The notes under the pieces are model-generated. The model did no database searches and was not told where the DNA came from. It saw nothing but the letters and a program-made list of their open reading frames with translations. This document shows, in pieces, positions 1-9,542 of a DNA stretch of 64,000 nucleotides. The DNA comes from Solitalea canadensis DSM 3403. Lineage in GTDB: Bacteria; Bacteroidota; Bacteroidia; Sphingobacteriales; Sphingobacteriaceae. The DNA is taken from positions 4,352,669 to 4,416,668 of the forward strand of contig NC_017770.1 of NCBI RefSeq assembly GCF_000242635.2, in the 5' to 3' direction. The position numbers were made by a program, and so were the translations under genes. Every line of letters begins with the position of its first letter. Positions within the stretch are counted from its first letter, which is position 1.

Positions 1-1316
1 TTAGGAGAGTTCCACTGAATTCCACCACCTATAGAACCTTTAGTTCTTTTAAGATCAAATAATGATTGTCCTTCAAAAGCAAGTTCTAGTACACGCTCAT
101 TTAGAATAACACCCAAGTCAACAAGCATTAATGGTGTTGCCTTTGCCCGCTCCCTAATAATATTTACATCATCAAGAGGCGTTGCTCCTATTGCTGTACC
201 ATTCCTGAAATTGGCCTCTGCTCTGATTAAATACATTTCAGCTAATCTAATCGTTTTTACGTTTCCATATTGATTGTTGTATTTGTCACAGAAAGCCTCA
301 TCAAAAAATCCATCATCATCATAGGAAATAGTAAATACTTTAAGGCGATCATCAATCTCTTCATATTTTGAAAGAAAACCTTCATTAATGGTTATATCAC
401 CACGTCCCGCAAAATCAGAAGTCCCATACACTTCATTCAAGGCGTTAAATCCTTGTTGCAATGTTATCTGTGCAGCAAATACATCTTCACTTGTATTGGC
501 CACAGGGCCTGCTGGATCTGGCACCGGGAATTCATCAATATAGTCCTTTACAAGAGAGAACCTATCGCTCGCTATAACATAATCAGCCTCTTCGGCGGCT
601 TCTTCCCATCGTTCTTGAGTAAGGTAAATTCTCGCTAAAACTGCAGCTGCCGAATAAGTGGTCGCTAAAGAGCTTTTACTTGATGGCAATCCTTCCTTGG
701 CATCAATAAGATCTTTGATAGCCTGTTCATATACTTGAGCAACAGTACTCCTTTTTACATAGTTTTTTTCCGATACAATGGTAGTTGGCTCTAACACAAT
801 TGGAACACCCAAATTTGTAGCAGGATTTCCATCATTCCATGCTTTACCATACATTCTAGCCATTTCAAAATATACCGTTCCACGTATAAATTTCGCACCG
901 GCTTCAATCTCAGCCCTCGAATCTTCATCAGCAATTATTGCCAATTTTGCCAATATATTATTAGTAGTATTGATAGTTCTGTAAGCACGAAGCCAGATAT
1001 CTGTAGCATAATCATTAGTTACAGTCATTGCTTTATTGTACAGTTCGATATAACCTGAATAAGTTCCTGAAAACCTGAGGTGGGCATCGTTTCCTAGTAA
1101 ATCTGTACAAAGAGTAGTTCGCCCGCCATAGAAGTTGCTACTTCCTAAATCTGCGTAAGCTCCGATTAATGCCGCCTTAATATCCTTTTCTGTTTTAAAG
1201 GCCTTTTCCTCATCTACGTTATCATATGGATCCAACTCCAACTTATCTGAACACGATGACAACATAGTCGTAAAGATCAGCGCTGCAAACAAATATTTTC
1301 TATATCGTAATATCAT
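1..1316 (-). CDS. SusD/RagB-family nutrient-binding outer-membrane lipoprotein (3' end cut by window)
   Basis: Partner lipoprotein of the SusC transporter just upstream on the same strand; the family caps the SusC barrel at the cell surface and binds glycans or other nutrients. The reading frame starts at the ATG read at 1316-1314, 12 nt after the susC stop, and stays open to the window edge (438 codons). The N-terminus is a lipoprotein signal with lipobox LSSC and lipid-modified Cys at residue 22. The segment LELDPYD and the alpha-helical, TPR-like body (NIIRERA and similar late motifs) are typical of SusD. The last part of the gene lies outside the window. The substrate cannot be read from the sequence. 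The family call is firm. Confidence 0.93.
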   Translation of the reverse strand, partial: MILRYRKYLFAALIFTTMLSSCSDKLELDPYDNVDEEKAFKTEKDIKAALIGAYADLGSSNFYGGRTTLCTDLLGNDAHLRFSGTYSGYIELYNKAMTVTNDYATDIWLRAYRTINTTNNILAKLAIIADEDSRAEIEAGAKFIRGTVYFEMARMYGKAWNDGNPATNLGVPIVLEPTTIVSEKNYVKRSTVAQVYEQAIKDLIDAKEGLPSSKSSLATTYSAAAVLARIYLTQERWEEAAEEADYVIASDRFSLVKDYIDEFPVPDPAGPVANTSEDVFAAQITLQQGFNALNEVYGTSDFAGRGDITINEGFLSKYEEIDDRLKVFTISYDDDGFFDEAFCDKYNNQYGNVKTIRLAEMYLIRAEANFRNGTAIGATPLDDVNIIRERAKATPLMLVDLGVILNERVLELAFEGQSLFDLKRTKGSIGGGIQWNSP

Positions 1317-1328
1317 TTTATTCCTTCT

Positions 1329-4300
1329 TTAAAATCCTACATTAATACCAAAAGTGTACGTTCTAGCTTGTGGGGCCGAATAAAAATCATACCCCTGGAC
1401 AATATTCGTAGTAAAGGCGTCCGAACTCACCTCTGGATCCCAACCACTATAATTGGTTACCGTTAATAAGTTAAGTGCTGATACATAAAGACGTAAACTT
1501 GATATATTAGCTCTTGACAACCATGCTTTCGGCAGATTATATCCTAATGTTACGTTTTTAATACGCATGTAAGAAGCATCCTGCAGATAACGAGAAGAAG
1601 TTTGCGTTCCGTTACTAAAAAACTGTCGGGCTTCAGGTACCATGGTAACATCACCTGGTTTTTTCCACGCACCTAACTGATCTGTGGTTTGGTTATCAAA
1701 ACCATTACTTCCGTTTGCAGCATAAAAAGGAGCTCCACCATTATAAACTTTATTGCCCTGAACACCTTGCAACGTGATTCCTAAATCAAATCCTTGATAA
1801 GTGAAGTTATTGGTCATCCCATAAATAAAGTCAGGATTAGGACTTCCGACAACCACACGAGATGCCAAGTTATAATCATTGGTTACACTACGATCGATAG
1901 TTCCATCTGCATTTTTTGTATTCTTATACCAAATTGCATCGCCGTTAGCTGGATCAGCTCCGGCAAACTCTGGCAAATAAAACACACCTAAAGCCTGACC
2001 TTCCATTGCATAGTTTACAGCGTCCCTTCCGGCAGCAATCAGTTGTCCTCCCAAATCGGAAATCTCATTATTATTAATAGCAAAATTTAAGGAAGTATTC
2101 CATTTAAATTTCCCAATCAGGTTTTGAGAATTTATCACAAGCTCAAAGCCATTGTTCTTCATTTTACCAACATTCTTGTAATTAGTCTCGAATCCAGATG
2201 TTGAAGGAATTGGCACATCTAACAATAAATCCCGAGTATTCTTCTGGTAATAATCAATCTCTCCATTAATTCGGTTTTGTAGTAAACCAAAATCTAAACC
2301 TATATCAAATTGAAGAGTGCTCTCCCAGGTAAGATCAGGATTAGCTATTTGAAGCGGTTGTTGTCCTGGGATTCCGGCATATGCAGTTGCTTTCCATAAT
2401 CCTCGGGATGCATAGTCGCCAATTCCGGAATTTCCTGTAAGACCATAACTTGTCCGCAGTTTTAGAAAGGAAATTGTTTTTGAATCTTTCAAGAAGTTTT
2501 CTTCAGAAATAATCCAACCCAATGAACCGGCAGGAAACACACCATATCTATTATTGACTCCAAACCTGGATGAACCATCGTAACGTAAGCTCAATCCTGC
2601 AAGATATTTACTGTTGTACTTATAGTTCAGTCTGGTAAAATATGATAGTAGACTATTTTCATACTTATAAGAAACACCTATAACCTTTTGAGCTCCGCTG
2701 TTTAACTTCTTATAAGCATCACTAGGAAACAATTGGGCCTCTACACCGTTTTTATCCGTTGAGTTTTTCTCATAACTCATTCCTAAGATAGTTTCTAAGT
2801 CATGCATCTTGTTAAACACAGCTGCGTAACGCAAAAAGTTATTTGTTGTAAATTTTGTACTGGTTAAGTAATGGCTTTCTCCATAACCATCTTCTGTCCC
2901 TGTATTCCTAAATGTTAAACTACCATAGTATTTATCCTCATTCTGGTTAAGCAAATCATATCCACCTTCTGTCCTAAATGATAAGTTATCAACGATATTC
3001 CAACTCAAATATAAATTCCCTGTATTACGAAAAACACGGGTTTTATTGGTTGTATTATCAACACTTAACAACGGATTATAATAAATTGGATAATTAGATG
3101 CAGGACCTGGTAAGCTTCCACTTAGCAAGCCGGTGCGAGGATCAATAATAGGAGTAATTGGAGATAATGCCACAATTTGCAATGGGGTAGAAAATGCATT
3201 ATCGTCAGATAATCTGTTGTTTAATGAATTAGCTACATAAATATTTGTACCAATCTTCACCTTTTGACTTAATGAATGGTCAATATTCAAACGACCACTA
3301 ATTAAATCATAAGAGTTATTGATAAGTATACCGTCTTGCTTATTATATCCCCCTCCAATGTAGAAGGTTGTTTTCTCATTTCCTCCGCTAAGAGAGAGGT
3401 TATAACTACTTAGTGGTGCACGTTGAAAGGCTTCATTCTGCCAATCTGTATTAACTTTATAAGTTTGATAATCAGTATTACCAGCCGAATAACGAGTCAA
3501 CCGAGATTCAGCAAAACTTACATAATCATCAATTGCCTCTTGCTCCGACCCATATCCGGTAACATCCATTCGGTAATCATAAATACCACCACCAACTGCT
3601 GCCTGACGGGTATAGTTTACGAATTCCTCCGAATTCATGAATTTCATTTTTCCGGTTGGTTCGCTCAAACCAAAGAAAGTGCTAAAGTTAACCTTAGTCT
3701 TACCAGCCTTCCCTTTCTTGGTTGAAATTAGTACGACACCATTAGATGCTCTTGATCCATAAATAGCTGCGGCACCCGCGTCCTTAAGAATTTCTACAGA
3801 TTCGATATCGTTCGCATTTAAATCGGCCATTGGATTGGTTGGCGCAGTAGTACTTGAAAAGTCATCAGTGATCATTGGAATCCCATCGATAACATATAAC
3901 GGTTGGCTTCCAGCTGTAATTGATGAGGAACCGCGAACACGTACCTTAATACCTTGCCCTAATTTCCCGTTCTCCTGCTGTACAAAAACACCGGCAGCAC
4001 GCCCTTGAATCGCCGACTCCATGCTGTTAACAGGTAAATTTTCAATATCTTTTGCACTAACTTTTGCAATAGAACCTGTTACATTCTGTTTTATTTGCGT
4101 ACCAAAACCAACTACAACAACTTCCTGCAGTTGTTTTTCATCGGCTTGCATGCTAACGTTAACGGTAGAGCCAGATACTTTTACTTCATAATCTTTAAAC
4201 CCTAACGAACTAAATGTCAGGATTGCACCGGTCTCCACTTTGAGAGTAAATCGTCCGTCACCATCGGTTTGTGTACCGCGAGAGCTCCCTTTAATAATCA

Positions 4301-4424
4301 CATTAACTCCTGCCAATGGTTCTCCATCAGCTTTAGAAGTAACTCTTCCTGTTACCTCTTTCATTTGTGCCCAGACAGAAAAGCACATTAGATTGAGTAG
4401 AATAAATAGTAAAACTTTCCTCAT
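1329..4424 (-). CDS. SusC/RagA-family TonB-linked outer-membrane transporter
   Basis: TonB-dependent outer-membrane channel of 1031 aa, the normal SusC length. Residues 1-20 are a signal peptide ending WAQ. Residues about 22-95 are a carboxypeptidase-regulatory-like beta-sandwich (TGRVTSKADGEPLAGVNV). A TonB-box-like segment EVVVVGFGTQ lies at 101-110, and the plug follows with GRAAGVFVQQ (141-150) and LYVIDGIP (176-183). The remainder is a 22-strand-type barrel ending in FGINVGF. It is followed by susD 12 nt downstream, so the two are co-transcribed. No anti-sigma/ECF sigma pair is visible upstream within the window; the 375 bp upstream spacer is non-coding. Substrate unknown. Confidence 0.96.
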   Translation of the reverse strand: MRKVLLFILLNLMCFSVWAQMKEVTGRVTSKADGEPLAGVNVIIKGSSRGTQTDGDGRFTLKVETGAILTFSSLGFKDYEVKVSGSTVNVSMQADEKQLQEVVVVGFGTQIKQNVTGSIAKVSAKDIENLPVNSMESAIQGRAAGVFVQQENGKLGQGIKVRVRGSSSITAGSQPLYVIDGIPMITDDFSSTTAPTNPMADLNANDIESVEILKDAGAAAIYGSRASNGVVLISTKKGKAGKTKVNFSTFFGLSEPTGKMKFMNSEEFVNYTRQAAVGGGIYDYRMDVTGYGSEQEAIDDYVSFAESRLTRYSAGNTDYQTYKVNTDWQNEAFQRAPLSSYNLSLSGGNEKTTFYIGGGYNKQDGILINNSYDLISGRLNIDHSLSQKVKIGTNIYVANSLNNRLSDDNAFSTPLQIVALSPITPIIDPRTGLLSGSLPGPASNYPIYYNPLLSVDNTTNKTRVFRNTGNLYLSWNIVDNLSFRTEGGYDLLNQNEDKYYGSLTFRNTGTEDGYGESHYLTSTKFTTNNFLRYAAVFNKMHDLETILGMSYEKNSTDKNGVEAQLFPSDAYKKLNSGAQKVIGVSYKYENSLLSYFTRLNYKYNSKYLAGLSLRYDGSSRFGVNNRYGVFPAGSLGWIISEENFLKDSKTISFLKLRTSYGLTGNSGIGDYASRGLWKATAYAGIPGQQPLQIANPDLTWESTLQFDIGLDFGLLQNRINGEIDYYQKNTRDLLLDVPIPSTSGFETNYKNVGKMKNNGFELVINSQNLIGKFKWNTSLNFAINNNEISDLGGQLIAAGRDAVNYAMEGQALGVFYLPEFAGADPANGDAIWYKNTKNADGTIDRSVTNDYNLASRVVVGSPNPDFIYGMTNNFTYQGFDLGITLQGVQGNKVYNGGAPFYAANGSNGFDNQTTDQLGAWKKPGDVTMVPEARQFFSNGTQTSSRYLQDASYMRIKNVTLGYNLPKAWLSRANISSLRLYVSALNLLTVTNYSGWDPEVSSDAFTTNIVQGYDFYSAPQARTYTFGINVGF

Positions 4425-4740
4425 ATATGTATTAAATTAAATTCAGTAGCAATCTGCTATAAATGAAAAAATCATCTTATACACAACAACCGTAGTTATT
4501 GAACAAAGCCATTCATCACCATCACTGTTAACCTAACAAGCACATTAAAATCATCCCTTAACCATCACCTGACTATTGGATAGAAACGGGCAAAAAAGGA
4601 AATTCTCTGTATGAGATATAGAATTATAAGTAGAGAATAATATTTTATTATAAAGATACTTTCCGAATCTTTATTCTAATTATTTTACAATATATAAAAA
4701 TTTATAATGCAAACTAAAATTTTTTGGCAATTTGATTAAT
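4425..4740. other. AT-rich spacer upstream of susC
   Basis: Non-coding gap of about 316 bp between susC and the terminator of the biotin-carrier gene. It should hold the susC promoter, but no exact TAnnTTTG element was found on the minus strand; the closest is TTAGTTTG (minus strand, 4710-4717). A spaced inverted repeat, ATTCTCT (about 4603) with AGAGAAT (about 4633), could be an operator but may be chance in such AT-rich DNA. Confidence 0.4.
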
Positions 4741-4741
4741 A

Positions 4742-4776
4742 AAAAAGCCGTCCCGGTTGAACCGGGACGGCTTTTT
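4742..4776 (-). terminator. Strong intrinsic terminator after the biotin-carrier gene
   Basis: Perfect 11-bp GC-rich stem (4747-4757 with 4761-4771) and a 3-nt loop, flanked by an A-run on the left and a T-run on the right, so it can act on both strands. It lies 24 nt past the stop of the minus-strand gene at 4800-5303 and insulates it from susC. Confidence 0.9.
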
Positions 4777-4799
4777 GTTATCATTTTAAGCAGAAACTT

Positions 4800-5303
4800 T
4801 TATTTGAATGCTATCATTACCTGATTTTTCTCAACCGTCTCTTTTTCTTTAATTTTCACGCTTTTAACAATGCCATCAGATGGTGACTTAATAATATTCT
4901 CCATCTTCATTGCTTCTAAAACAACTAGTGCATCATCCTTTTTCACCTCAGATCCGTCTTCAACCAAAACCTTCAGCACAAGCCCAGGCATTGGAGCTTT
5001 AATATCATTTATTTTATGCGAACTTGCCCCATCCATCCCTAAGCTTTGCAACAGTTCATCAAACTTATCTTTTAACTCAACCGTGTATTTATTGCCGTTA
5101 ATACTTACAACAGCACTTTTTTGAGTGGCATCAAACGCTATCAGCTCGGCACTGTAAGAATGTCCGTCTTTTGTTATTATATGATAATTATCCGCAGATA
5201 GTTCTTTTATATCAGCCTTATAAGCAGTATCATTAATGATGAACTGGTCTTTATCTTGTTTTATAGATAAGGTTTGCTTTTTATTGATCGTTGCTTTATA
5301 CAT
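4800..5303 (-). CDS. Biotin/lipoyl-attachment carrier protein (acyl-CoA carboxylase biotin carrier type)
   Basis: Carrier protein of 167 aa. The C-terminal half is a biotinyl domain with the biotinylation motif EAMKM (Lys is the attachment site), preceded by the IKAPMPGLVLKV hinge that starts biotinyl domains in carboxylase subunits. The N-terminal 90 residues resemble the extension found before the biotinyl domain in acetyl/propionyl-CoA carboxylase alpha subunits. In the family, the biotin shuttles CO2 between the carboxylase and carboxyltransferase sites. No carboxylase or transferase gene is adjacent, so its enzyme partner is elsewhere and the exact acyl-CoA substrate is not known. A promoter-like element sits just upstream. 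Confidence 0.9.
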   Translation of the reverse strand: MYKATINKKQTLSIKQDKDQFIINDTAYKADIKELSADNYHIITKDGHSYSAELIAFDATQKSAVVSINGNKYTVELKDKFDELLQSLGMDGASSHKINDIKAPMPGLVLKVLVEDGSEVKKDDALVVLEAMKMENIIKSPSDGIVKSVKIKEKETVEKNQVMIAFK

Positions 5304-5330
5304 CTAAGGTTATTGAATATTGAAAGAGGT

Positions 5331-5361
5331 CAAACATACTGAAAATTCCATTAAAGCCAAT
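5331..5361 (-). promoter_or_regulatory. Bacteroidota-type promoter for the biotin-carrier gene
   Basis: On the minus strand a TATGTTTG -7 element (5331-5338, fits TAnnTTTG) is preceded after 19 nt by ATTG, a 3-of-4 match to the -33 TTTG. It lies 28 nt before the ATG and overlaps the end of the upstream gene. Confidence 0.45.
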
Positions 5362-6041
5362 TAGTTTGACAACGCGTACTGCACAAGGTTTGCTCCCATC
5401 TGTAGTGCTTTCTGATGTGTTTCAGGAGAGTCACCTGAATAAATACCCTGATCTTCCCAGCCATTACCCAAATCACTCTCAAAATCATAAAAACACACTA
5501 CACGACCCTGAAAAATCAATGCGAAAGCCTGTGGCCTTTTGTTATCATGTTCATGTATCTTGGGTAATCCGTTTGAAAATTTATACTTCTGGTTAAAAAT
5601 TGGGTGATTAGGTGGTAATTCTACAAATTCAAGCTCCGGAAATACTTTCTTCATTTCCAAACGAACAAACTTGTCAAAACCATAATTATCACAAATATGA
5701 AGAAAGCCGCCCCCCATTAAATAATTACGCATATTTTGTGCTTCCTGGGTTGAAAAAATAATATTTCCATGCCCTGTAACGAACACAAATGGATAGTTAA
5801 ATAACTCTGAACTTCCTGGTTCAACTATGGCTTCATCTGGATAAAAATTTGTTCCTATGTTATCATTACAAAAACGTATTAAATTGGGTAAAGCCGTTCT
5901 GTCTCCATACCAATCACCGCCTCCATTGTATTTCAATCTGGCTATTTTATAAGAAGGAGGAGTAAAGCTTGTTAAAATAAGCAAGAAACATGCGAGTAAA
6001 AACCCTGATATAAATCGAAACAACTTACAATGCATAACCAT
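5361..6041 (-). CDS. Secreted DUF4159 domain protein
   Basis: Protein of 226 aa with an N-terminal hydrophobic signal segment (roughly residues 5-28), then a DUF4159 domain. Seen features typical of that family: FVFVTGHGNI, the glycine-rich GGGFLHICDN turn and the C-terminal DFESDLGNGWED segment. The fold resembles the glutamine-amidotransferase-like domains found in Bacteroidota membrane and gliding-associated proteins, but no enzymatic function is established. The start is 3 nt from the end of rsmE, so the two are in one operon, with rsmE first. Function unknown. Confidence 0.85.
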   Translation of the reverse strand: MVMHCKLFRFISGFLLACFLLILTSFTPPSYKIARLKYNGGGDWYGDRTALPNLIRFCNDNIGTNFYPDEAIVEPGSSELFNYPFVFVTGHGNIIFSTQEAQNMRNYLMGGGFLHICDNYGFDKFVRLEMKKVFPELEFVELPPNHPIFNQKYKFSNGLPKIHEHDNKRPQAFALIFQGRVVCFYDFESDLGNGWEDQGIYSGDSPETHQKALQMGANLVQYALSN

Positions 6042-6044
6042 TTG

Positions 6045-6749
6045 TTATATTTCATTAATAAAATTAAGCTGGGTACAAGCCACCACTCCCGCAGTTTCTG
6101 TACGCAACCTGCTTTCTCCTAAAGTTACAGGTACAAATCCGTTTTGCAAAGCTAATTCAATTTCAGCTGGTGTAAAATCTCCCTCTGGCCCAATCAGGAG
6201 TAAAACTTCCTCATTTGCCTTATACGATTGTCTAAGTGACTGGCGATCATTTTCTAAGCAATGGGCAATATATTTGCTTTTTAGTTTTGATTGAACTATA
6301 AATTGTTTAAAATCCGTACTTACATTTAATTTCGGCTTAAAGGCTTTTAAGCTTTGTTTGATTGCAGACACAATAATTTTATTCAACCTATCTGTTTTTA
6401 TCTCTTTTCTTTCGGAACGCTGGCAAATAATTGGGGTAATCTCATCGATTCCGATTTCGGTTGCCTTCTCCAAAAACCATTCGATCCGCTCTATATTTTT
6501 GGTCGGCGCAATAGCAATATGCAGGTAAAAATTTCGCTTGCCGAAATCAGATTGCTTCTCTAACACATGAAGTGTACATCTTTTAGGATGGGCATCAGTA
6601 ATTTCGGTTTTATAGAATCCTCCTACACCGTCAATCAAATAAACAATATCCCCATTGTTCAATCGCAACACACGAACACAATGCTTACTTTCTTCTTCAT
6701 TCAGTTGATAATAATCGGCTGAAATATCCGGAGTATAAAAGAGATGCAT
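6045..6749 (-). CDS. rsmE: 16S rRNA (uracil(1498)-N3)-methyltransferase RsmE
   Basis: SPOUT-class methyltransferase of 234 aa, which in the family methylates N3 of U1498 in helix 44 of 16S rRNA using SAM. The N-terminal PUA-like RNA-binding part has SKHCVRVLRLNNGD; the middle has the conserved APTKNIERIEWFLEKATEIG; and the C-terminal SAM-binding knot has LIGPEGDFTPAE and LGESRLRTETA. Length is normal. It is followed after 3 nt by the DUF4159 gene, with no evident functional link. Confidence 0.97.
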   Translation of the reverse strand: MHLFYTPDISADYYQLNEEESKHCVRVLRLNNGDIVYLIDGVGGFYKTEITDAHPKRCTLHVLEKQSDFGKRNFYLHIAIAPTKNIERIEWFLEKATEIGIDEITPIICQRSERKEIKTDRLNKIIVSAIKQSLKAFKPKLNVSTDFKQFIVQSKLKSKYIAHCLENDRQSLRQSYKANEEVLLLIGPEGDFTPAEIELALQNGFVPVTLGESRLRTETAGVVACTQLNFINEI

Positions 6750-6761
6750 AAGAAAAATCAG

Positions 6762-6804
6762 TATAAAAAATTACAGGGAAATACAACATCGTGTATTTCC
6801 CTGT
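6762..6804 (-). terminator. Intrinsic terminator after the CNNM/CBS gene
   Basis: Perfect 13-bp stem (6773-6785 with 6792-6804) and a 6-nt loop, followed on the minus strand by AATTTTTTATAC. It lies 23 nt after the stop of the minus-strand gene 6828-8168 and separates it from rsmE. Confidence 0.85.
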
Positions 6805-6827
6805 TCAATATAGTAACAAATTATAAT

Positions 6828-8168
6828 TTAAACTTCAGGTTCGCCTGGTTCCTGGCTTAGCATTACCATGCGAACAGATTCAATCATTCGGTTGGACTTC
6901 TTTAATATGGTAAAATTATAGCCATAAGCATCCATACTGTCTCCCACATCCGGAATGCGTTCAAATATAACATTCATCAAACCTGCAACTGAATCATAAT
7001 CATCATCTTCAGGGAGTTCTGATGGTAAATATTCATTTACATCGGTAATTGGGGCCGAAGCATTAACGATCCATTCTTTGTCATCAACCTCTTCAACAAT
7101 CGGAGCTTCCTCATCATATTCATCCTGTATCTCTCCAACAAGCTCTTCTACAATATCTTCCAATGTAACCATACCAGCAGTGCCACCAAACTCATCCAAC
7201 ACAATAGCCATTATTGGTTTATTCTCTTGACGTAATTCAGTAAGCAACACACTAATTTTTTTTGATTCCGGTGTGTAAAGAGGAACTCTTAACATATCCT
7301 TCAAAACAATTGGCTGCTTTTTAGAAACCCGGGCTAAAATATCTTTAGCATGAAGAATACCTATAATATTATCAATTGTTTTATCATAAACCGGTAAGCG
7401 GGTATACCCTTCCTGAACAATTGTACTTATAGCGTCCTCAGGAGAAGTATTAATGTCTATAGCCTTAATTTGCGTCCTTGGAATCATGATGTTTTTCACA
7501 ATTCTTTCCTGGAAATCAAATACATTTTGAATTAGATCATGCTCAGATTCTTCCAACGCACCGCTTTGTTTTCCCTGCTCAAGGATTAATTGAAGTTCTT
7601 CAGAACTGTGTGTTTCATGACTATGAGCCGGCTCAATGCCCATTCCTCTTAATATTAAATTGGCAAAGCCATTCAGCACCCAGATAACAGGTCTGAATAC
7701 AATATAAAAGAAATGTAAAGGGTACGAAACGGCAATCGAGGTAGCAATTGGTCGTTGAATTGCAAATGATTTTGGCGCTAATTCTCCAAATACTATATGT
7801 AGAATTGTAATTACAGCAAATGCAATTGGAGCAGCAATCGTATGGCTTACCAGCTCAGGATTTGAAAACTGAACGTGAATCAAATCAAAGAATCCGATAA
7901 TCAGTTTTGACATTGTTGATTCACCTTTCCAACCTAAACCTAAGCTGGCAAGAGTAATACCTAATTGAGTAGCTGCCAGATAGCCGTCCAGGTGACGGAC
8001 GATGTGCTTAGCCATTTTTGCAGCTGCACTTCCTTCTTTTGCCTTAAGGTCTATTTGCGAAGAACGGACCTTCACTATTGCAAACTCTGCTGCAACGAAA
8101 AATCCGTTCAGAAATACCAGAAAGAGGATAACAACAATGTCAAATATCGTGACGGGGTCTGTCGCCAT
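6828..8168 (-). CDS. CNNM/CorC-type membrane protein with CBS pair (hemolysin-C family)
   Basis: Protein of 446 aa with three parts: an N-terminal CNNM (DUF21) transmembrane domain over about residues 1-200 (LVFLNGFFVAAEFAIVKVR start, AATQLGITLASLGLGW), a CBS-domain pair over about 215-340 (MIPRTQIKAID, GYTRLPVYD, LDEFGGTAGMVTLEDI), and a C-terminal CorC/HlyC domain with DDYDSVAGL. Relatives take part in Mg2+ (and Co2+) efflux with nucleotide sensing by the CBS pair; the haemolysin name is historical. It starts 5 nt after the ppa stop, so it is co-transcribed with ppa, whose enzyme needs Mg2+; that link is only suggestive. Confidence 0.93.
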   Translation of the reverse strand: MATDPVTIFDIVVILFLVFLNGFFVAAEFAIVKVRSSQIDLKAKEGSAAAKMAKHIVRHLDGYLAATQLGITLASLGLGWKGESTMSKLIIGFFDLIHVQFSNPELVSHTIAAPIAFAVITILHIVFGELAPKSFAIQRPIATSIAVSYPLHFFYIVFRPVIWVLNGFANLILRGMGIEPAHSHETHSSEELQLILEQGKQSGALEESEHDLIQNVFDFQERIVKNIMIPRTQIKAIDINTSPEDAISTIVQEGYTRLPVYDKTIDNIIGILHAKDILARVSKKQPIVLKDMLRVPLYTPESKKISVLLTELRQENKPIMAIVLDEFGGTAGMVTLEDIVEELVGEIQDEYDEEAPIVEEVDDKEWIVNASAPITDVNEYLPSELPEDDDYDSVAGLMNVIFERIPDVGDSMDAYGYNFTILKKSNRMIESVRMVMLSQEPGEPEV

Positions 8169-8173
8169 ATATC

Positions 8174-8716
8174 TTAGTTCTTATTCCTAAAAGTTTTATC
8201 GTAAAGCTCAATCGCCTCATTAATCACCTTATAGGCATAACGTTTGCCTAAGAAATGCTCTACTTTTACGTTTTTTTGTTCTAATGCTTTGTAATCCTGG
8301 AAAAAGCGTGTGATTTCCTTTTCAGTGTGTGGAGGTAAATCCGAAATATCATTGATGTGGTTTACCGACATGTCATTATTAGCCACAGCAATGATTTTGT
8401 CATCACGCTCGTCGCCATCGATCATGTGCATAACACCAATAACTTTAGCCTCTATGATCGAAAGAGGGATCACCTCTTCTGAACATAGTACAAGAATATC
8501 TAACGGGTCATTATCGTCACAGTAGGTTTGTGGTATAAAGCCATAGTTAGCAGGATACATAACTGATGAGAATAACACTCTGTCCAATTTTAGCAGACCT
8601 GTTTTCTTATCTACTTCATATTTAGCTTTAGATCCTTTAGGGATCTCAATAATTGCATTTACAATTTCCGGACGCTTATCTCCCGGTTCTACCGAATGCC
8701 ACGGATCAACTCCCAT
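8174..8716 (-). CDS. ppa: Inorganic pyrophosphatase (family I)
   Basis: Soluble family I pyrophosphatase, 180 aa, which hydrolyses pyrophosphate from biosynthetic reactions to two phosphates with Mg2+. The signature [10 protein letters not shown] (acidic metal ligands) is present, as are the substrate-binding segments [12 protein letters not shown] and [11 protein letters not shown], the late acidic motif [11 protein letters not shown], and [10 protein letters not shown]. Length is normal for bacterial enzymes. The CNNM/CBS gene follows after 5 nt. Confidence 0.97.
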   Translation of the reverse strand: MGVDPWHSVEPGDKRPEIVNAIIEIPKGSKAKYEVDKKTGLLKLDRVLFSSVMYPANYGFIPQTYCDDNDPLDILVLCSEEVIPLSIIEAKVIGVMHMIDGDERDDKIIAVANNDMSVNHINDISDLPPHTEKEITRFFQDYKALEQKNVKVEHFLGKRYAYKVINEAIELYDKTFRNKN

Positions 8717-8815
8717 CTTATATTTATTTATTTAAGTTTTATTTAACGTTCGACTTTTAATCACAGTTTATGTAAAATATAACCTATCTGTATGAACACT
8801 AGTTCATGAGATACA

Positions 8816-9484
8816 CTACACTTCTGTTTCGGCTTTTTTTGAGCTTGCTTTAGATTTAAGATATCCTAATACCACCGGGACTGTTGTAACAACCACAATT
8901 CCGATAACAATGATTTCTAAGTGATCACCAAGCCAAGGAAATGCCATTCCTAAAAAGTAACCGCCCAATACCATGGAAACAACCCAAGCTACGCACCCTA
9001 CAACATTGTAAAATGCAAACTTTTTTGAATCCATTTGAACAATTCCTGCAACAATCGGAGCAAATGTACGAATGATTGGTAAGAAACGAGCAATTACAAT
9101 CATACCAGCACCCTTTTTCTCGTAGAAATCCTTAGCTGCTTGTAAATGTTTTTGCTTAAAGAAAAAAGTGTCTTTCTTTTTAAAGAGTGTCGGACCGGCT
9201 TTTCTTCCAAACCAATATCCAACAGTATTACCAATAATACCCGCTAAAATCACCCCTAATACTACCACAGCAACACCTACTTCGAGTCCATCCATAACTC
9301 TCATAGGATGTTTTGCCAAGTGCATTCCGGTAATAAAAAGTAAACTGTCTCCGGGAAGGAAAAAGCCGACAAACAGTCCGGTTTCGGCAAATACGATAAA
9401 TAACAATAACCAAAAAGCTATTGGCTGACTAAGAATCCACGTGGGATTCATAATATGTTGAAAAAACTCTATTATTTCCTGCAT
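8816..9484 (-). CDS. DedA-family membrane protein (SNARE-associated/VTT domain)
   Basis: Integral membrane protein of 222 aa with several hydrophobic helices. Features of the DedA family are present: FVGFFLPGDSLLF near the N-terminus, GYWFGRKAGP, and FARFLPIIRTFAPIVAG-like residues (VIARFLPIIRTFAPIVAG) in the middle. DedA proteins act in the inner membrane as lipid (undecaprenyl-phosphate or phospholipid) transporters or in membrane homeostasis; which applies here cannot be told. It follows nuoN after 52 bp with a weak hairpin between, so it may receive read-through from the nuo operon. Confidence 0.93.
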   Translation of the reverse strand: MQEIIEFFQHIMNPTWILSQPIAFWLLLFIVFAETGLFVGFFLPGDSLLFITGMHLAKHPMRVMDGLEVGVAVVVLGVILAGIIGNTVGYWFGRKAGPTLFKKKDTFFFKQKHLQAAKDFYEKKGAGMIVIARFLPIIRTFAPIVAGIVQMDSKKFAFYNVVGCVAWVVSMVLGGYFLGMAFPWLGDHLEIIVIGIVVVTTVPVVLGYLKSKASSKKAETEV

Positions 9485-9490
9485 GATAAA

Positions 9491-9542
9491 TTGTAGGTAC
9501 GCTTTCGTTTATAAAAGTAAGGCTTTAGCTAAGCACCTACAA
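9491..9542 (-). terminator. Possible weak terminator at the end of the nuo operon
   Basis: TTGTAGGT and ACCTACAA (9491-9498 with 9535-9542) form an 8-bp stem, extended after a 2-nt bulge by GCTT/AAGC. The right arm includes the nuoN stop codon. On the minus strand the tail is AATTTATC, poor in U, so termination may be partial. Confidence 0.3.

Noticed and set aside
8792-8807. ATGAAC/GTTCAT inverted repeat downstream of dedA
   Set aside because: Only 6 bp with no U-tract; consistent with chance in this sequence.
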